A DNA stretch of 64,000 bases from Symbiodinium natans (GCA_905221605.1 CAJNDS010000058.1:756992-820991); one strand, 5' to 3'. Numbered from the stretch's first letter, positions 51,901-61,220 are shown. Notes: generated by a model not told the origin, from the sequence alone. Translations and numbers: made by a program.

Positions 51901-52062
51901 TGGTTTAGGAGGTTTAGGGTTTAGGGTTTAGGGTTTAGGGTTTAGGGTTTAGGGTTTAGGGTTTAGGGTTTAGGGGAAGGGGGATTCCTGGGTATCAAGG
52001 TCTAGGGTTTAGGGTTTTAGGGTTTAGGGCTTAGGGGCTTCTAAAAGCCTCGGGTTTGCATT

Positions 52063-52160
52063 GTAGGGTTTAGGGTTTAGGGTTTAGGGTTTAGGGTTTA
52101 GGGTTTAGGGTTTAGGGTTTAGGGTTTAGGGTTTAGGGTTTAGGGTTTAGGGTTTAGGCG
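52063..52160. repeat. TTTAGGG array, about 14 units
   Basis: Perfect G-rich tandem units. Confidence 0.96.
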
Positions 52161-52200
52161 TTTAGCCCCAGGAACCCTACAGTCAGACAACCCGCTACTC

Positions 52201-52245
52201 CTGCTTTGCAGGACTTCCAGTTCCCCGAAGCGGAGGTATCGTTTC
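52201..52245 (-). CDS. Rhodopsin-gene exon, SAM-like N-terminal half
   Basis: (R)KRYLRFGELEVLQS with split codons at both ends. Acceptor GATGGGCAG|G, donor AGCAG|GAGTAG (GA). In phase with the exons at 53649 (upstream) and 51009 (downstream). Confidence 0.55.
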
Positions 52246-52896
52246 CTGCCCATCCCTGTTTCTTACGTTTCGCATTCCCAAGCATCGGGTTTAGGGTTTA
52301 GGGTTTAGGGCTTAGGGCTTAAGGCTCAGGGAGTTTAGGCAAACCGAACACATCGCCCCTCCGCAAATGTGTTTCCTAGTCGCGGCGAGAAGACTCGGAA
52401 ACCCGTCAACAATCCGGAAAGCGTGTTCTAACAGGATTCTATTCACAGGCATGCTACCCTCCTTAACACTCACCCGCAAAGCCCTATAATCCTACTGAAA
52501 TTCTTAAAGACACAAAAAGCCTAAAAGCCTAAACCCTAAATACCCTAGAGCTACCCTGCGAAACCCTAAATCTCAACAGGTTCAGAACCCGAAACCCCAA
52601 AAAACCCTAAACACGAAAGCCCTGAACCCTGTAAAGCCCTCAAAGCCAAAAAGACTGGCGGCCTAGGGTCTGGCACCCGCCATATACCATTAAAAAGCCA
52701 TTCGGGCCTAAACCCTAAACCCTAAACCCTAAACCCTAAACCCTAAACCCTAAACCCTACACCCTAAACCCTAAACCCTAAACCCTAAACCCTAAACCCT
52801 TAGGGCAAAATATGTGTGCGTCTCCGAGACCTGGTTCAAGACTTCCAGTTGCGTCAGCGAGGAGATGTTCGAGGCGGCGAGCAGCCTACCAGGAAT

Positions 52897-53126
52897 CATG
52901 GCTTCCCCTACTACCCCCCCCCCCCCCGCCATAGGCTTTAGGGTTTAGGGTTTTAGGGGTTTAGGGTTTAGGGTTTGGGGTTTGGGGCTTGGGGTTTAGG
53001 GTTACTACCCCCCTCGAGGTTCCCCCCGTAATTGAGGCTATTTAGGACTAATTAAGCCTAGTTAAGGATATTTAAGGGGGGAACCTAGAAGGGTAAGTAT
53101 AGAGGGGGGTAGAAGGGAAACCCATG
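52897..53126. mobile_element. Inverted-repeat element, family G, with telomere insert
   Basis: CATGGCTTCCCCTACTACCC at the left and GGGTAGAAGGGAAACCCATG at the right. TTTAGGG-type units sit inside near 52930-53000. A solo right end is at 18523-18541. Confidence 0.6.
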
Positions 53127-53648
53127 AAAGAATTGGGGGTTGGAGGGTTTCCGGAGTCTTTAGGGTTCTTAGGGTATTTTGGGCATCTCGGGTGTTTTTT
53201 GGGCGCTGAGGCGTTTTTAGGTTTTAGGGTATTTCGGGTTTTTGGCGTTTAGTTCTTTGGGGGGGTTTTAGGGTTTCGAATTTTTAGGACGGAGGCTGCG
53301 GGTTTTGGGGGAATGCGTGGGGGCTCTGAGTCTTGTGAGGTTAGGGTTTAGGGTTTAGGGTTTAGGGTTTAGGGTGTAGGGTTTAGGGTTTAGGGCTTAG
53401 GGTTTAGGGTTTAGGGTTTAGGGTTTAGGGTTTAGAGTTTAGGGTCTAGGGTTTACTTCAAGCCCCTTGGCCTTAGGGGCGACGGTATCATCTCAATCCT
53501 CAGCGCACGAACCTTTGAACCCGGAACCCTGGACCCCCAACCCAAACCTTAACCCTAAAGCCTAAACCCTAAACCCCAAACCCTAAACCCTAAACCCCAA
53601 ACCCTAAACCCTAAACCCTAAACCCCAAACCCTAAACCCTAAACCCGC

Positions 53649-53690
53649 CTCATGAAGCGCTCGGAGTTCTGAGCCATGCCCAGGAAGTTC
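53649..53690 (-). CDS. Rhodopsin-gene exon, cytosolic region
   Basis: Read as NFLGMAQNSERFM plus split bases; acceptor ACACCTAAG|G, donor ATGAG|GCGGGT (GC). This frame is chosen because its last two bases complete an Arg codon with the exon at 52245. The phase-0 alternative would be ELPGHGSELRALHE. A connecting exon toward 55054 seems to be missing. Confidence 0.5.
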
Positions 53691-54051
53691 CTTAGGTGTG
53701 GGGGTTTGCTTGGAGGATCGGGGGACTTGCTAGAAGGTCGTAAATCAGGCCCCTGTAAACCCTAGGGTTTAGGGTTTACGGTTTAGGGTTTAGGGTTTAG
53801 GGTTAGGGTTTAGGGTTTAGGGCGTAGGGTTTAGGGTGTCCTAAGCCCTAAGCCCTGAGCTCTGTAGAGAACAAGGTACCCTAAGTGAAGAGGTGTTGGG
53901 GCGCCCAGAGTTTTGAGGGTTCAGGGTTTAGGGTTCAGAGTCAGACTTCAGAACCTCAGGGCTTTCTGGGGGCGAACCACCTTCCACCTTTGCCTGCCCC
54001 TACAAGTAGATCAAGGGAATTTGGTGTTGAAAATGCCCCGGGAAAGCTCGA

Positions 54052-54156
54052 AGCCTCCCAGTAACCGTACTATGATAAGGGCACCCTTTTTGGGGATGCT
54101 TATTTATATGGGAGCCCATAACCAAAAAAAAAAGGTGGGTACCACTGGGCTACCAA
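54052..54156. mobile_element. MITE-like element, family A
   Basis: AGCCTCCCAGTAACC at the left, GGTACCACTGGGCTACCAA at the right, and the AAGGGCACCCTTTTT core. Confidence 0.75.
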
Positions 54157-54616
54157 GCTAACCCTAAACCCTAAACCCTAAACCCTAAACCCTAAACCCC
54201 TGAACCCCAAACCCCAAACCCCAAACCCTAAACCCTAAACCCTATGCCTAAAAATCGGTTCCGGCAACGTGGGTGGGGGGGGGGGGGGTTCGCACCTCTC
54301 TTGCGAAGACCGCTTGTGGCATGCCAAGGCCCCGGCCGAACGTTCCCATGAGTTCGGATGTTTAGGGTTTAGGGTTGTTTTCTCAGCTTCAGGGCTTTCC
54401 TCTGGGAACAGGTTGCCCGGAAAAAACAAATATTTCGTTGAATGGGATTGACTGTGTATTCAAACCTCAAAACGGGGTACTCGGCATACTAGGCAGACAT
54501 GGTTTCAGATGTCATTCTTGTCCCATGGCACTGAAAAGCACCCCTAAACCCTAAAACGGCTTACAACTTTTGTTCTGACATGGTGCAAGTGCAGGCTGCG
54601 GCATTGGTTTCGACCC

Positions 54617-54756
54617 TCCCCTAAACCACCTATGTAAACAAAAGGGTGCCCTGTGTTTGCCTTCAAGGGGTTTAGAAGGGAACCTAAACCCTCAGACCTC
54701 CCCTCAAAAAAAAAACTAAAAAAAGAAAGGGAACAAGGGTACCACTGGGCTCTTAG
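54617..54756. mobile_element. MITE-like element, family A, diverged
   Basis: Core AAAAGGGTGCCCTGTGTTTG, GGGAACCTAAACCC, and right part AGGGTACCACTGGGCTC. Confidence 0.6.
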
Positions 54757-55053
54757 TAAAGAGTTTAAGGTTTAGGGTTAAGGGTTTCAATGAAGATCTG
54801 GCACCGTGAGTCCTGGAAGAGTTCACGACTCCGGCGCCATTAGTCACACCCCATGATGCCGTTTAGGGTTTAGGGTGTCGGGTTTAGGGTTTAGGGGCAC
54901 AGCTTCCTAAACCAGAAAGCGCCCCCTGCACCCTACCAGCCAGCCAGCCCCACACCCTAACCCCATAGCGAAGCTCTGTGCCCCCTAAACCCTAAATCCT
55001 ATAGACCCTAAACCCTAAACACTCAACAAACATACCCCCAAACAAATTGCAAC

Positions 55054-55119
55054 CTTTAAATGCTGCCCGATGGGCATCGTCTCCATGACGAGAGCGCTGA
55101 GCTCCCCTGCAGACTTGTC
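55054..55119 (-). CDS. Rhodopsin-gene exon, cytosolic tail
   Basis: Twenty-two codons, DKSAGELSALVMETMPIGQH then LK, phase 0. Acceptor GGCAGATCGCAG|, donor TTAAAG|GTTGCA. The plus strand is also open, but both splice signals support minus. Confidence 0.55.
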
Positions 55120-55629
55120 CTGCGATCTGCCCTCAACCCCTAAAACCCCTAAACCCCTAAAACCCTAAACGCCAAAACCCCCAAAAATCCCAAAACCCCT
55201 AAACCTCTAAACCCCTACACCCCTAAACCCCTAAACCACGAAAAACCTAAACCCCTAAACCCTGAAACCTCAAAACCCGAAAGCCTGAACCCTCGACCCT
55301 ATACTTTTGTTGGATGCCACTGGTTTAGGCTTGCCACCTCTGACATGTTTAGGGTTTAGGGTTTAGGTTTCCAGAGTTTGGAAGCTTTTGGGGCTCTAGG
55401 GCATTCAGGGCGTAGGCCGTTTCGGGTGTAGAGTTTAGGGCTTTAGGGTTTTTGGATTGGATGGCTTTACACTTCGGAAACCCGAACCAAGCACCCAGCA
55501 ACCCAAAACCCCAAAGCCAGGAACTTAGGCAAATTCATTCGGGAGTTCACTTTAACTAATATCAAAGGGACCAAAAATCCTCAACCCTGAGCCCTGAACC
55601 CTAAAATCCCTAATCCCTAAACCCTAAAC

Positions 55630-55760
55630 CCTATATAAACCTCCTTTGCAGCCGGAAGCGTCCTGCTTCCTCGTGGAGCCCACCGGTGTCAAGTTCCCAT
55701 CTGCGCGCGAAGAACTAAACCACCCTGGTCCCCACGAACTCTTCCACCTTAGGGGGGTCT
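55630..55760. other. Unresolved island with strong plus-strand acceptor
   Basis: On +, ACCTCCTTTGCAG| is followed by an open frame (PEASCFLVEPTGVKFPSARE). On -, GCGCGCAG| leads to GNLTPVGSTRKQ and a GA donor. All secure genes are on -, but this plus reading is the best rival in the window. Confidence 0.35.
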
Positions 55761-55876
55761 GGGGTTTAGGGTTTAGGGTTTAGGGTTTAGGGTTTAGGGC
55801 TTAGGGTTTAGGGTTTAGGGCTTAGGGTACCCTAAACCCTCAACCACCCTGGTCCCCAGGAACTCTTCAACCTTAG
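55718..55876. repeat. Telomere array flanked by 36-bp direct repeats
   Basis: AACCACCCTGGTCCCCACGA + ACTCTTCCACCTTAGG at 55718-55753 recurs with three differences at 55842-55876. Between them lies a TTTAGGG array (55760-55830). Confidence 0.88.
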
Positions 55877-56154
55877 GGTTGAGGGGTTTGGGCTTTCATT
55901 CGGGTCTGGGGTTTAGGGTTTTAACCCTAAACCCTAAACCCTAAACCCTAAAGGAGAGCCACATCTTGAAGTGTTTATGCGATGCCCCTGGCTGCTTAGA
56001 AGCCTTTGTAGACCCCGGAACTCGGACATCACACATGACAACCATGAGTGTGATCAGAAAGCAACAAAACCCTCAAGGGGGCTGCAGAATATGTAAGGCT
56101 GTTGATCTGAGGGCTTGGGATTTAGGGTTTAATCGCCGGCCATTTTGGTGGTAT

Positions 56155-56270
56155 AAACCCTAAACCCTAAACCCTAAACCCTAAACCCTAAACCCTAAAC
56201 CCTAAACCCTAAACCCTAAACCCTAAACCCTAAACCCTAAACCCTAAACCCTAAACCCTAAACCCTAAAC
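56155..56270. repeat. CCCTAAA array, about 16 units
   Basis: Perfect C-rich tandem units. The unique island just left of it (55950-56150) is open on + (CRICKAVDLRAWDLG) and partly on -, with no gene assigned. Confidence 0.96.
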
Positions 56271-56281
56271 CTCCACACACC

Positions 56282-56400
56282 TTGGGAGCCCAGGAACCAT
56301 ATTGTAACAAGGGCACCCTTTTTTGGGGTTGGTTGCTTAATGTAAGGGAACCTTGAACAAACAAAAAACAAAGGGAAAAGGGTACCTCTGGGCTAGCAAA
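56282..56400. mobile_element. MITE-like element, family A
   Basis: TTGGGAGCCCAGGAACC at the left, GGTACCTCTGGGCTAGCAA at the right, cores as in 38600-38723. Confidence 0.75.
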
Positions 56401-56645
56401 ACGAAAGGAATACGGAACCCTCATCCCTGAGGGTTTAGGGTTTAGGGTTTAGGGATTAGGGTTTAGGGTTTAGAGTTTAGGGTCTAGGAAACCTTGCCAT
56501 GAATTGAGGACCTTGAGGCGGTACAAGTCACAGGGAGCTTGCCCCCAAACAGCCCTGGCGCCCTACAAAAGGCAAGCTACACCCTAAACCCTAAACCCTG
56601 AACCCTAAACCCTCAACCCTAAACCTAAACCCACACGCCTTTGAC

Positions 56646-56684
56646 GGTTGCTGCCGGCCCGGCCGTGAGCACACCCGCGAACTC
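56646..56684 (-). CDS. Rhodopsin-gene exon, cytosolic tail
   Basis: EFAGVLTAGPAAT, phase 0. Acceptor CTCGACCCCAAG|, donor GCAACC|GTCAAA. It is the next same-strand island after the exon at 57266 and phase-compatible with it. Confidence 0.45.
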
Positions 56685-56724
56685 CTTGGGGTCGAGGCCA
56701 AGTTACCTACCCTATGACCACGCT

Positions 56725-56916
56725 CTTAGGGTAGTAACATGGTCCCTTAGTATGGCCTTGGGTGTAGGGTTTAGGGTTGAGGGTTAAAAGGGACCCTTAT
56801 ATACCCTACACAACCCAAGGGCCCATACTTCAGAACCCATTAAAGGAGGTAAGGGGCCTTATTGAGGTAAAGGAGGTAAGGGACCATATTCAAGGCCCAT
56901 ATATAACTACCCTTAG
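56725..56916. mobile_element. MITE-like element, family E
   Basis: CTTAGGGTAGTAACATGGTC at the left; GGCCCATATATAACTACCCT + TAG at the right. Confidence 0.6.
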
Positions 56917-57176
56917 ATACTTAGGAGTTTGGGGTTTAGGGGTTTGGGGTTTAGGGTTTGGGGATTTGGAGTTTGGGGTCTGGGGCTCAGGGCTTAGGAA
57001 GTAGAGGATTGGGTTTAGGCTTAGGTCTGGGGGTTAGGGCTTTGGGATTAGAGGTCTGAGGTTTGGTGCTTCGTGTTGTTTAGGGTTTGGGGTTTAGGGT
57101 TCGGGTTTAGGGGTTGGAACATACCCCAGTAACCCTTAATCCGAAGAGCCCTAATCCCTTCATTAGAGAGCCCCTT

Positions 57177-57256
57177 CTTTGGGATGCTGGTTGAGGCACA
57201 CCCTAAACCCTAAACCCTAAACCCTAAACCCTGCTTTGGGATGCTGGTTGAGGCAC
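57177..57256. repeat. Telomere array flanked by 23-bp direct repeats
   Basis: GGGATGCTGGTTGAGGCAC (with CTTT before it) occurs at 57177-57199 and again, identical, at 57234-57256. Four CCCTAAA units lie between. It abuts the rhodopsin exon at 57266. Confidence 0.92.
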
Positions 57257-57265
57257 GCGCTTCAC

Positions 57266-57289
57266 CTTCATCCTGCTGCAGTAGTTGTC
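57266..57289 (-). CDS. Rhodopsin exon, end of helix G / cytosolic start
   Basis: DNYCSRMK, phase 0. Acceptor CTCCACCCTGCAG|, donor ATGAAG|GTGAAG. Directly continues helix G (...YIQRIK + DNYCSRMK), a basic segment placed at the membrane face. Confidence 0.7.
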
Positions 57290-57609
57290 CTGCAGGGTGG
57301 AGGACGCGGGAATACCCCAGTCTGTCTCGCGTAAGTAGGTCAGTTCTCTACAAGCCCTAAACCCTAAACCCTAAACCCTAGACCCGAAAGCCTTGGATCT
57401 GGTACACCTGACTTTAGGATGGAGAGCTGTGCGGCTCGGCTTCGCTTCGGTCAGCTCTTCGTGACCCTAAACCCTAAACCTAAAGCCTAAAGCCTAAACC
57501 CTAAACCCTAAAGCCTGAAGCCTAAACCCCCTAACCCTGGACCTAAATCCTAAACCCTAAACCCCAAACCCTAAGCCCTCCCCCCCCCCCCCCCGCCCTC
57601 GCAAGGTGC

Positions 57610-57675
57610 CTTGATCCTTTGGATGTAGAAGATGAAGGTAAACTTGGACACGATGTTGAGGAAGGCCCATCCAAC
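57610..57675 (-). CDS. Microbial rhodopsin, helix G exon
   Basis: Twenty-two codons in phase 0 ending FLNIVSKFTFIFYIQRIK. The lysine in IVSK aligns with the retinal Schiff-base lysine (K216 of bacteriorhodopsin). The residue four before it, Asp212 in bacteriorhodopsin, is Asn here. Acceptor TCGCTGGGAG|, donor ATCAAG|GCACCT (GC). The peptide is a strongly hydrophobic helix followed by basic residues. It follows the helix F and F-G loop exons in order and in phase. Confidence 0.82.
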
Positions 57676-57726
57676 CTCCCAGCGACATGTCAGGGGTTTA
57701 GAGTTTAGGGTTTCGGGTTTACGGCG

Positions 57727-57890
57727 AAGGGTTTAGGGTTAGGGTTTAGGGTTTAGGGTTTAGGGTTTAGGGTTTAGGGTTTAGGGTTTAGGGTTTAGGG
57801 TTTAGGGTTTAGGGTTTAGGGTTTAGGGTGTAGGGTTTAGGGTTTAGGGTTTAGGGTTTAGGGTTTAGGGTTTAGGGTTTAGGGTGCAGA
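57727..57890. repeat. TTTAGGG array, about 23 units
   Basis: G-rich array inside the intron between the F-G loop exon and the helix G exon. With CCCTATAAA and other arrays it makes up most of this 1.2-kb intron. Confidence 0.96.
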
Positions 57891-58533
57891 GGAAAATCGA
57901 TGCGTATACCTCTGCGCTTGTACTATGGGAGGGAAAAGGGAAGAAAGGGGTGTTCTTCGGGCTTGTTTTATGGGCCTCCAAGACCAACCCTAAAGCCTGA
58001 ACCCTACACAGCCCTGAACCCTAAACGCTAAACCCTAAACCCTAAACCCTAATCCCTAAACCCTAAACCCTAAACCCAGTTTGTTCGCTGAGGGTTTAGG
58101 GCTGCTGAGGACACCTCTGGATGCCTTGACCGCTAGGCGGCTTCGAAGGGTTTAGGGCTGAGGGCTCCCAAACCCCCGCAACGAGGGTTTAGGGCTTAAT
58201 TAGGGTTTAGGGTTTAGGGTTTAGGGTTTAGGGTTTAGGGTTTAGGGTTTAGGTTCAGGGTTCAGGGTTTAGGGTTGAGGGTTCTTCAACAATCCTGCCA
58301 CCAGGTTCCCCAGCACCACAAGAATGAAAATGCCGCCCTTTCCTGCCTAATGCGGCTTGTAAAGGAACCCTACACCCTAAACTCTAACCCTAAACCCGAA
58401 ACCCTAAACCCTAAACCCCAAACAAGGAGGACTTGTTGGTTTGAGGAAAGGGTTCAGGGGGTCTTGGGGTTCCGCGTTCACGCTTCGCTCGAGGCTTCTC
58501 CTGAGGTTTAGGGCTTACAGCCTGTAAACCCAA

Positions 58534-58680
58534 AACCCTATAAACCCTATAAACCCTATAAACCCTATAAACCCTATGAACCCTATAATCCCTATGAACC
58601 CTATAAACCCTATAAACCCTATGAACCCCATAAACCCCATAAACCCATAAACCCTATAAACCCTATAAACGCTGGACCCT
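58534..58680. repeat. CCCTATAAA nonamer array
   Basis: About 16 units of CCCTATAAA with CCCTATGAA and CCCCATAAA variants, inside the rhodopsin intron. Similar blocks lie at 42440-42540 and 50370-50690. Confidence 0.92.
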
Positions 58681-58797
58681 ATACCCTAAACCGGAAGTTG
58701 AGGGTTCGAACTTAAATCCCTAAACCCTAAACCCTAAACCCTAAACCCTAAACCCTAAACCCTATACCCTAAATCTGAAGTTGAGGGTTTTAATTTC
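58681..58797. repeat. Telomere array flanked by about 33-bp direct repeats
   Basis: ATACCCTAAACCGGAAGTTG + AGGGTTCGAACTT at 58681-58713 recurs in diverged form at 58764-58797 (GAAGTTGAGGGTTTTAATTT). A CCCTAAA array lies between. Confidence 0.75.
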
Positions 58798-58833
58798 AAG
58801 GGCGTCGGTGCAAGGTTCAGGGCACCGAGAGGC

Positions 58834-58862
58834 CTGGATGAAGACCACGTCCGTGATGAGCC
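58834..58862 (-). CDS. Microbial rhodopsin, F-G loop / start of helix G
   Basis: LITDVVFIQ preceded by two bases that complete the Gly codon left by the helix F exon. Acceptor CACCATCGCCCAG|, donor ATCCAG|GCCTCT (GC). Inserted between F and G it gives a loop of the length usual in type 1 rhodopsins. Confidence 0.75.
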
Positions 58863-59508
58863 CTGGGCGATGGTTTCGGTTTTAGGGTTTTGGAGGTTTT
58901 AGGGCTTTGGCTAGGGTTTAGGGCTGTAGGGGTTTTAGGGGTTTAGGGTTTGAGGGCTTTAGGGTTTTAAGGTTTAGGGCTTAGGTTTCGGGGTCCGTGG
59001 TTTCGAGGTTTAGGGTTGAGGGCTTAGGGGTTGAGGGCCTTGAGGGACAGGAAAGGGCCGCAAGGGCCGAAGCAGAGGTGGCCAACCCTCCAGCAATTCC
59101 GACTTGCCACAAGGGGCGCCTGGCTGAACGTTTAGGAAGTTATGACCGAGGCAACAGGATAAAACCTGAGGCCAAACCCTGAACCTTGTATCTGAACCCG
59201 TTCTTTTCTCCCGTTAGCCCAGCATTTGTCAGACACCTAACCCTCCAAACCCCTGTCCGTCCAGGGTACACTGTCCAGGGTGCAGGGTTTGGGGTTAAGG
59301 TTTCAGAGACTTTCATCCCTAAACCCTAAACCTCCTCCAACCCTAAATCCTAAACCCCAAACCCCAAACCCCAAACTCAAGAAAGCCAACCTTGGCATGT
59401 GGGCGATACAAGCCGCATGGAGCCCGAAGCCCGAGACACTACAGTGTATGGGAGCACCAAAGCTCCCGAAGCCCTCGAAGATGAATTTGGGGTGTAGGGC
59501 TTATGAAA

Positions 59509-59657
59509 GGGTTCTTAAGGGAGGGGGATTCATGGAAGGGTAGGTAGGTACCTAGCAAACCTTAGGGAAGCTTAGGGAGCCTCAGGGAGTAGTAGGGAGT
59601 TTTGGGGAACCTTGGGTTACATACCCCCCCTTTGAACCCCCCCTCCCTTAAGAACCC
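59509..59657. mobile_element. Inverted-repeat element, family F
   Basis: GGGTTCTTAAGGGAGGGGGA at the left; CCCCCCTCCCTTAAGAACCC at the right. Inside are CTTAGGGAAGCTTAGGGAGC-type repeats. Confidence 0.75.
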
Positions 59658-59885
59658 TGTAAGCTTCAGGATGTGGGCTCCAGGCTTTCGGGTTTCCATC
59701 TGTACAATCACCCAGACCTTCAACTCAAGACTCCCCAACGCTGTGAGAGCCCTTCATGCCCCGCAATCCCTAACCCTAAACCCTATAAACCCTAGACCCT
59801 AAACCCTAAACCCTAAAGCATAAACCCTAAACCCTAAACCCTATATAAACCCGAAACCCGAAACCCCTACCTGCATCCGGGCATC

Positions 59886-59965
59886 CTAAGCCCTCCGTCG
59901 ACAGCGCGTAGAACACCGGGAAGGGCACCCACGTCACGATCAGCAGCACGGAGGCCCGTCGAAAG
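59886..59965 (-). CDS. Microbial rhodopsin, helix F exon
   Basis: RRASVLLIVTWVPFPVFYAL then STEGL, with one split base at each end. Aligned to bacteriorhodopsin: W182, F for Y185, P186, Y for W189 and E194 (the TEG). This is the helix F signature of retinal proteins. Acceptor ATTCTCCCCCTCCAG| is excellent. The donor that gives the normal F-G spacing is GA (CTTAG|GATGCC). A GT (GCAG|GTAGGG) ten bases further would give the same phase with extra residues that lengthen the loop. Confidence 0.82.
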
Positions 59966-59999
59966 CTGGAGGGGGAGAATGGCTAACACTGGCGGGTTT

Positions 60000-60165
60000 A
60001 GGGTTTAAGGGCTTAAGGGTTTAAGGGTTTAAGGGTTTAGGGGTTTAGGGGTTTGAGGGTTTAAGGGTTTAAGGGTTTAGGGGGTTAAGGGTTTAAGGGT
60101 TTAAGGGTTTAAGGGTTTAAGGGTTTAAGGGTTTAAGGGTTTAAGGGTTTAAGGGTTTAGGGTCT
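60000..60165. repeat. GGGTTTAA octamer array
   Basis: About 20 tandem units of GGGTTTAA with a few GGGTTTAG, next to the helix F exon. Confidence 0.93.
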
Positions 60166-60329
60166 AGGGTTCAGGGTTTAAGGGCTTAGGGTTTTACTAT
60201 CATGCATTTATTGATGCTTCGGGTCTGTGTCTTCGTACTCTTTCTACAAGCTATGTTGCTCTTGGTCTTGGTCTTCAAGACGCCTACGCTGTTCTTACCT
60301 CGTGCTCTTCCTCTTCCTTATACTCTTCA

Positions 60330-60480
60330 TCTTACTCTTCATCTTACTCTTCATCTTACTCTTCATCTAGAACTACTGGAACGGGGATGGCGATGGTAAC
60401 TACGACGACTACGACTACGATCACGACTTCGACTACGACGACGACGACGACGACTACTGTTACTTCTACTGTGTTACCGA
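60330..60480. repeat. Trinucleotide and dodecamer microsatellite
   Basis: (CTTCATCTTACT)n at 60330-60368 and (ACG)n/(GAC)n words at 60395-60465. Frames over them are low complexity. Confidence 0.88.
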
Positions 60481-61015
60481 ACCTTGACCGGATTTGCCAA
60501 ACACGAGTCCTGATTGACAGGACTTTGCCGAACAGATGGACCGCATATTTGGCCAACCTTTTTTAAGAATATACATACACATGAATAAGCAAATACTTAT
60601 ATAGCTAAGAGAGGATTTGGGGTTAGGGGGTCCATGTAAGGGCCAAGTAGCTCCGAATCGCCCGACCTTGGTCAGCGAGGGCGTCTACAGCAGTGGACTT
60701 GGGGACGTGGGCAGCGAAGTGAGTTCAAGGGTTTAGGATTCAGGTTCAGGGTCTAGGTCTAGTTTGTAGGATTTTCTTGTTCTGATTTGTTTTTCTTTCA
60801 TTTTTTCTTGGCGGGGAGGGGGGGGGGGGGAGGTGATGCAATCTAAGTGGCCGCATATGGCTTCCTATCAGAGCTAGGGACTGCGGCTGCTACACTTAAG
60901 CCCTGAAGCCCTGAATGCTAAACCCTAAACCCTAAACTGCAGGCCCAAACCCTAAACCCTAAAACCTAAGCCCCGAAGCCCTTCAGCCCAGAACGCCGAG
61001 GGGCAAAAGGCCTTC

Positions 61016-61066
61016 CTGCCCGTCACTGTGCTCGATGATCTGCACGCGGTTCAGGAAGAACATGGT
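61016..61066 (-). CDS. Probable rhodopsin exon, helix E end and E-F loop
   Basis: TMFFLNRVQIIEHSDGQ, seventeen codons, phase 0. Acceptor TCGGAGCCTGAG|, donor GGGCAG|GAAGGC (GA). Together with the exon at 61221 it makes a hydrophobic segment followed by a polar one, in the right place before helix F, but no diagnostic residue proves it. A small connecting exon toward 59965 would be needed for phase. Confidence 0.45.
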
Positions 61067-61220
61067 CTCAGGCTCCGAGGGTTGCGTTTTAGGGTTTAGG
61101 GTTTAGGGTTTAGGGTTTAGGGTTTAGGGTTTAGGGCTGGGGGTTCGGTCTCCTAAACCCGCAAGGGTTGCAATCTTAGGGGTTGGATCTCTTGAGACAA
61201 GGGGCACTGGCAAAGCAGAC

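Noticed and set aside
56640-56700. Minus frame LGLDPKEFAGVLTAGPAATV resembling a beta-hydroxyacid dehydrogenase
   Set aside because: Resemblance is limited to a few residues; position and phase fit better as a tail exon of the rhodopsin gene.
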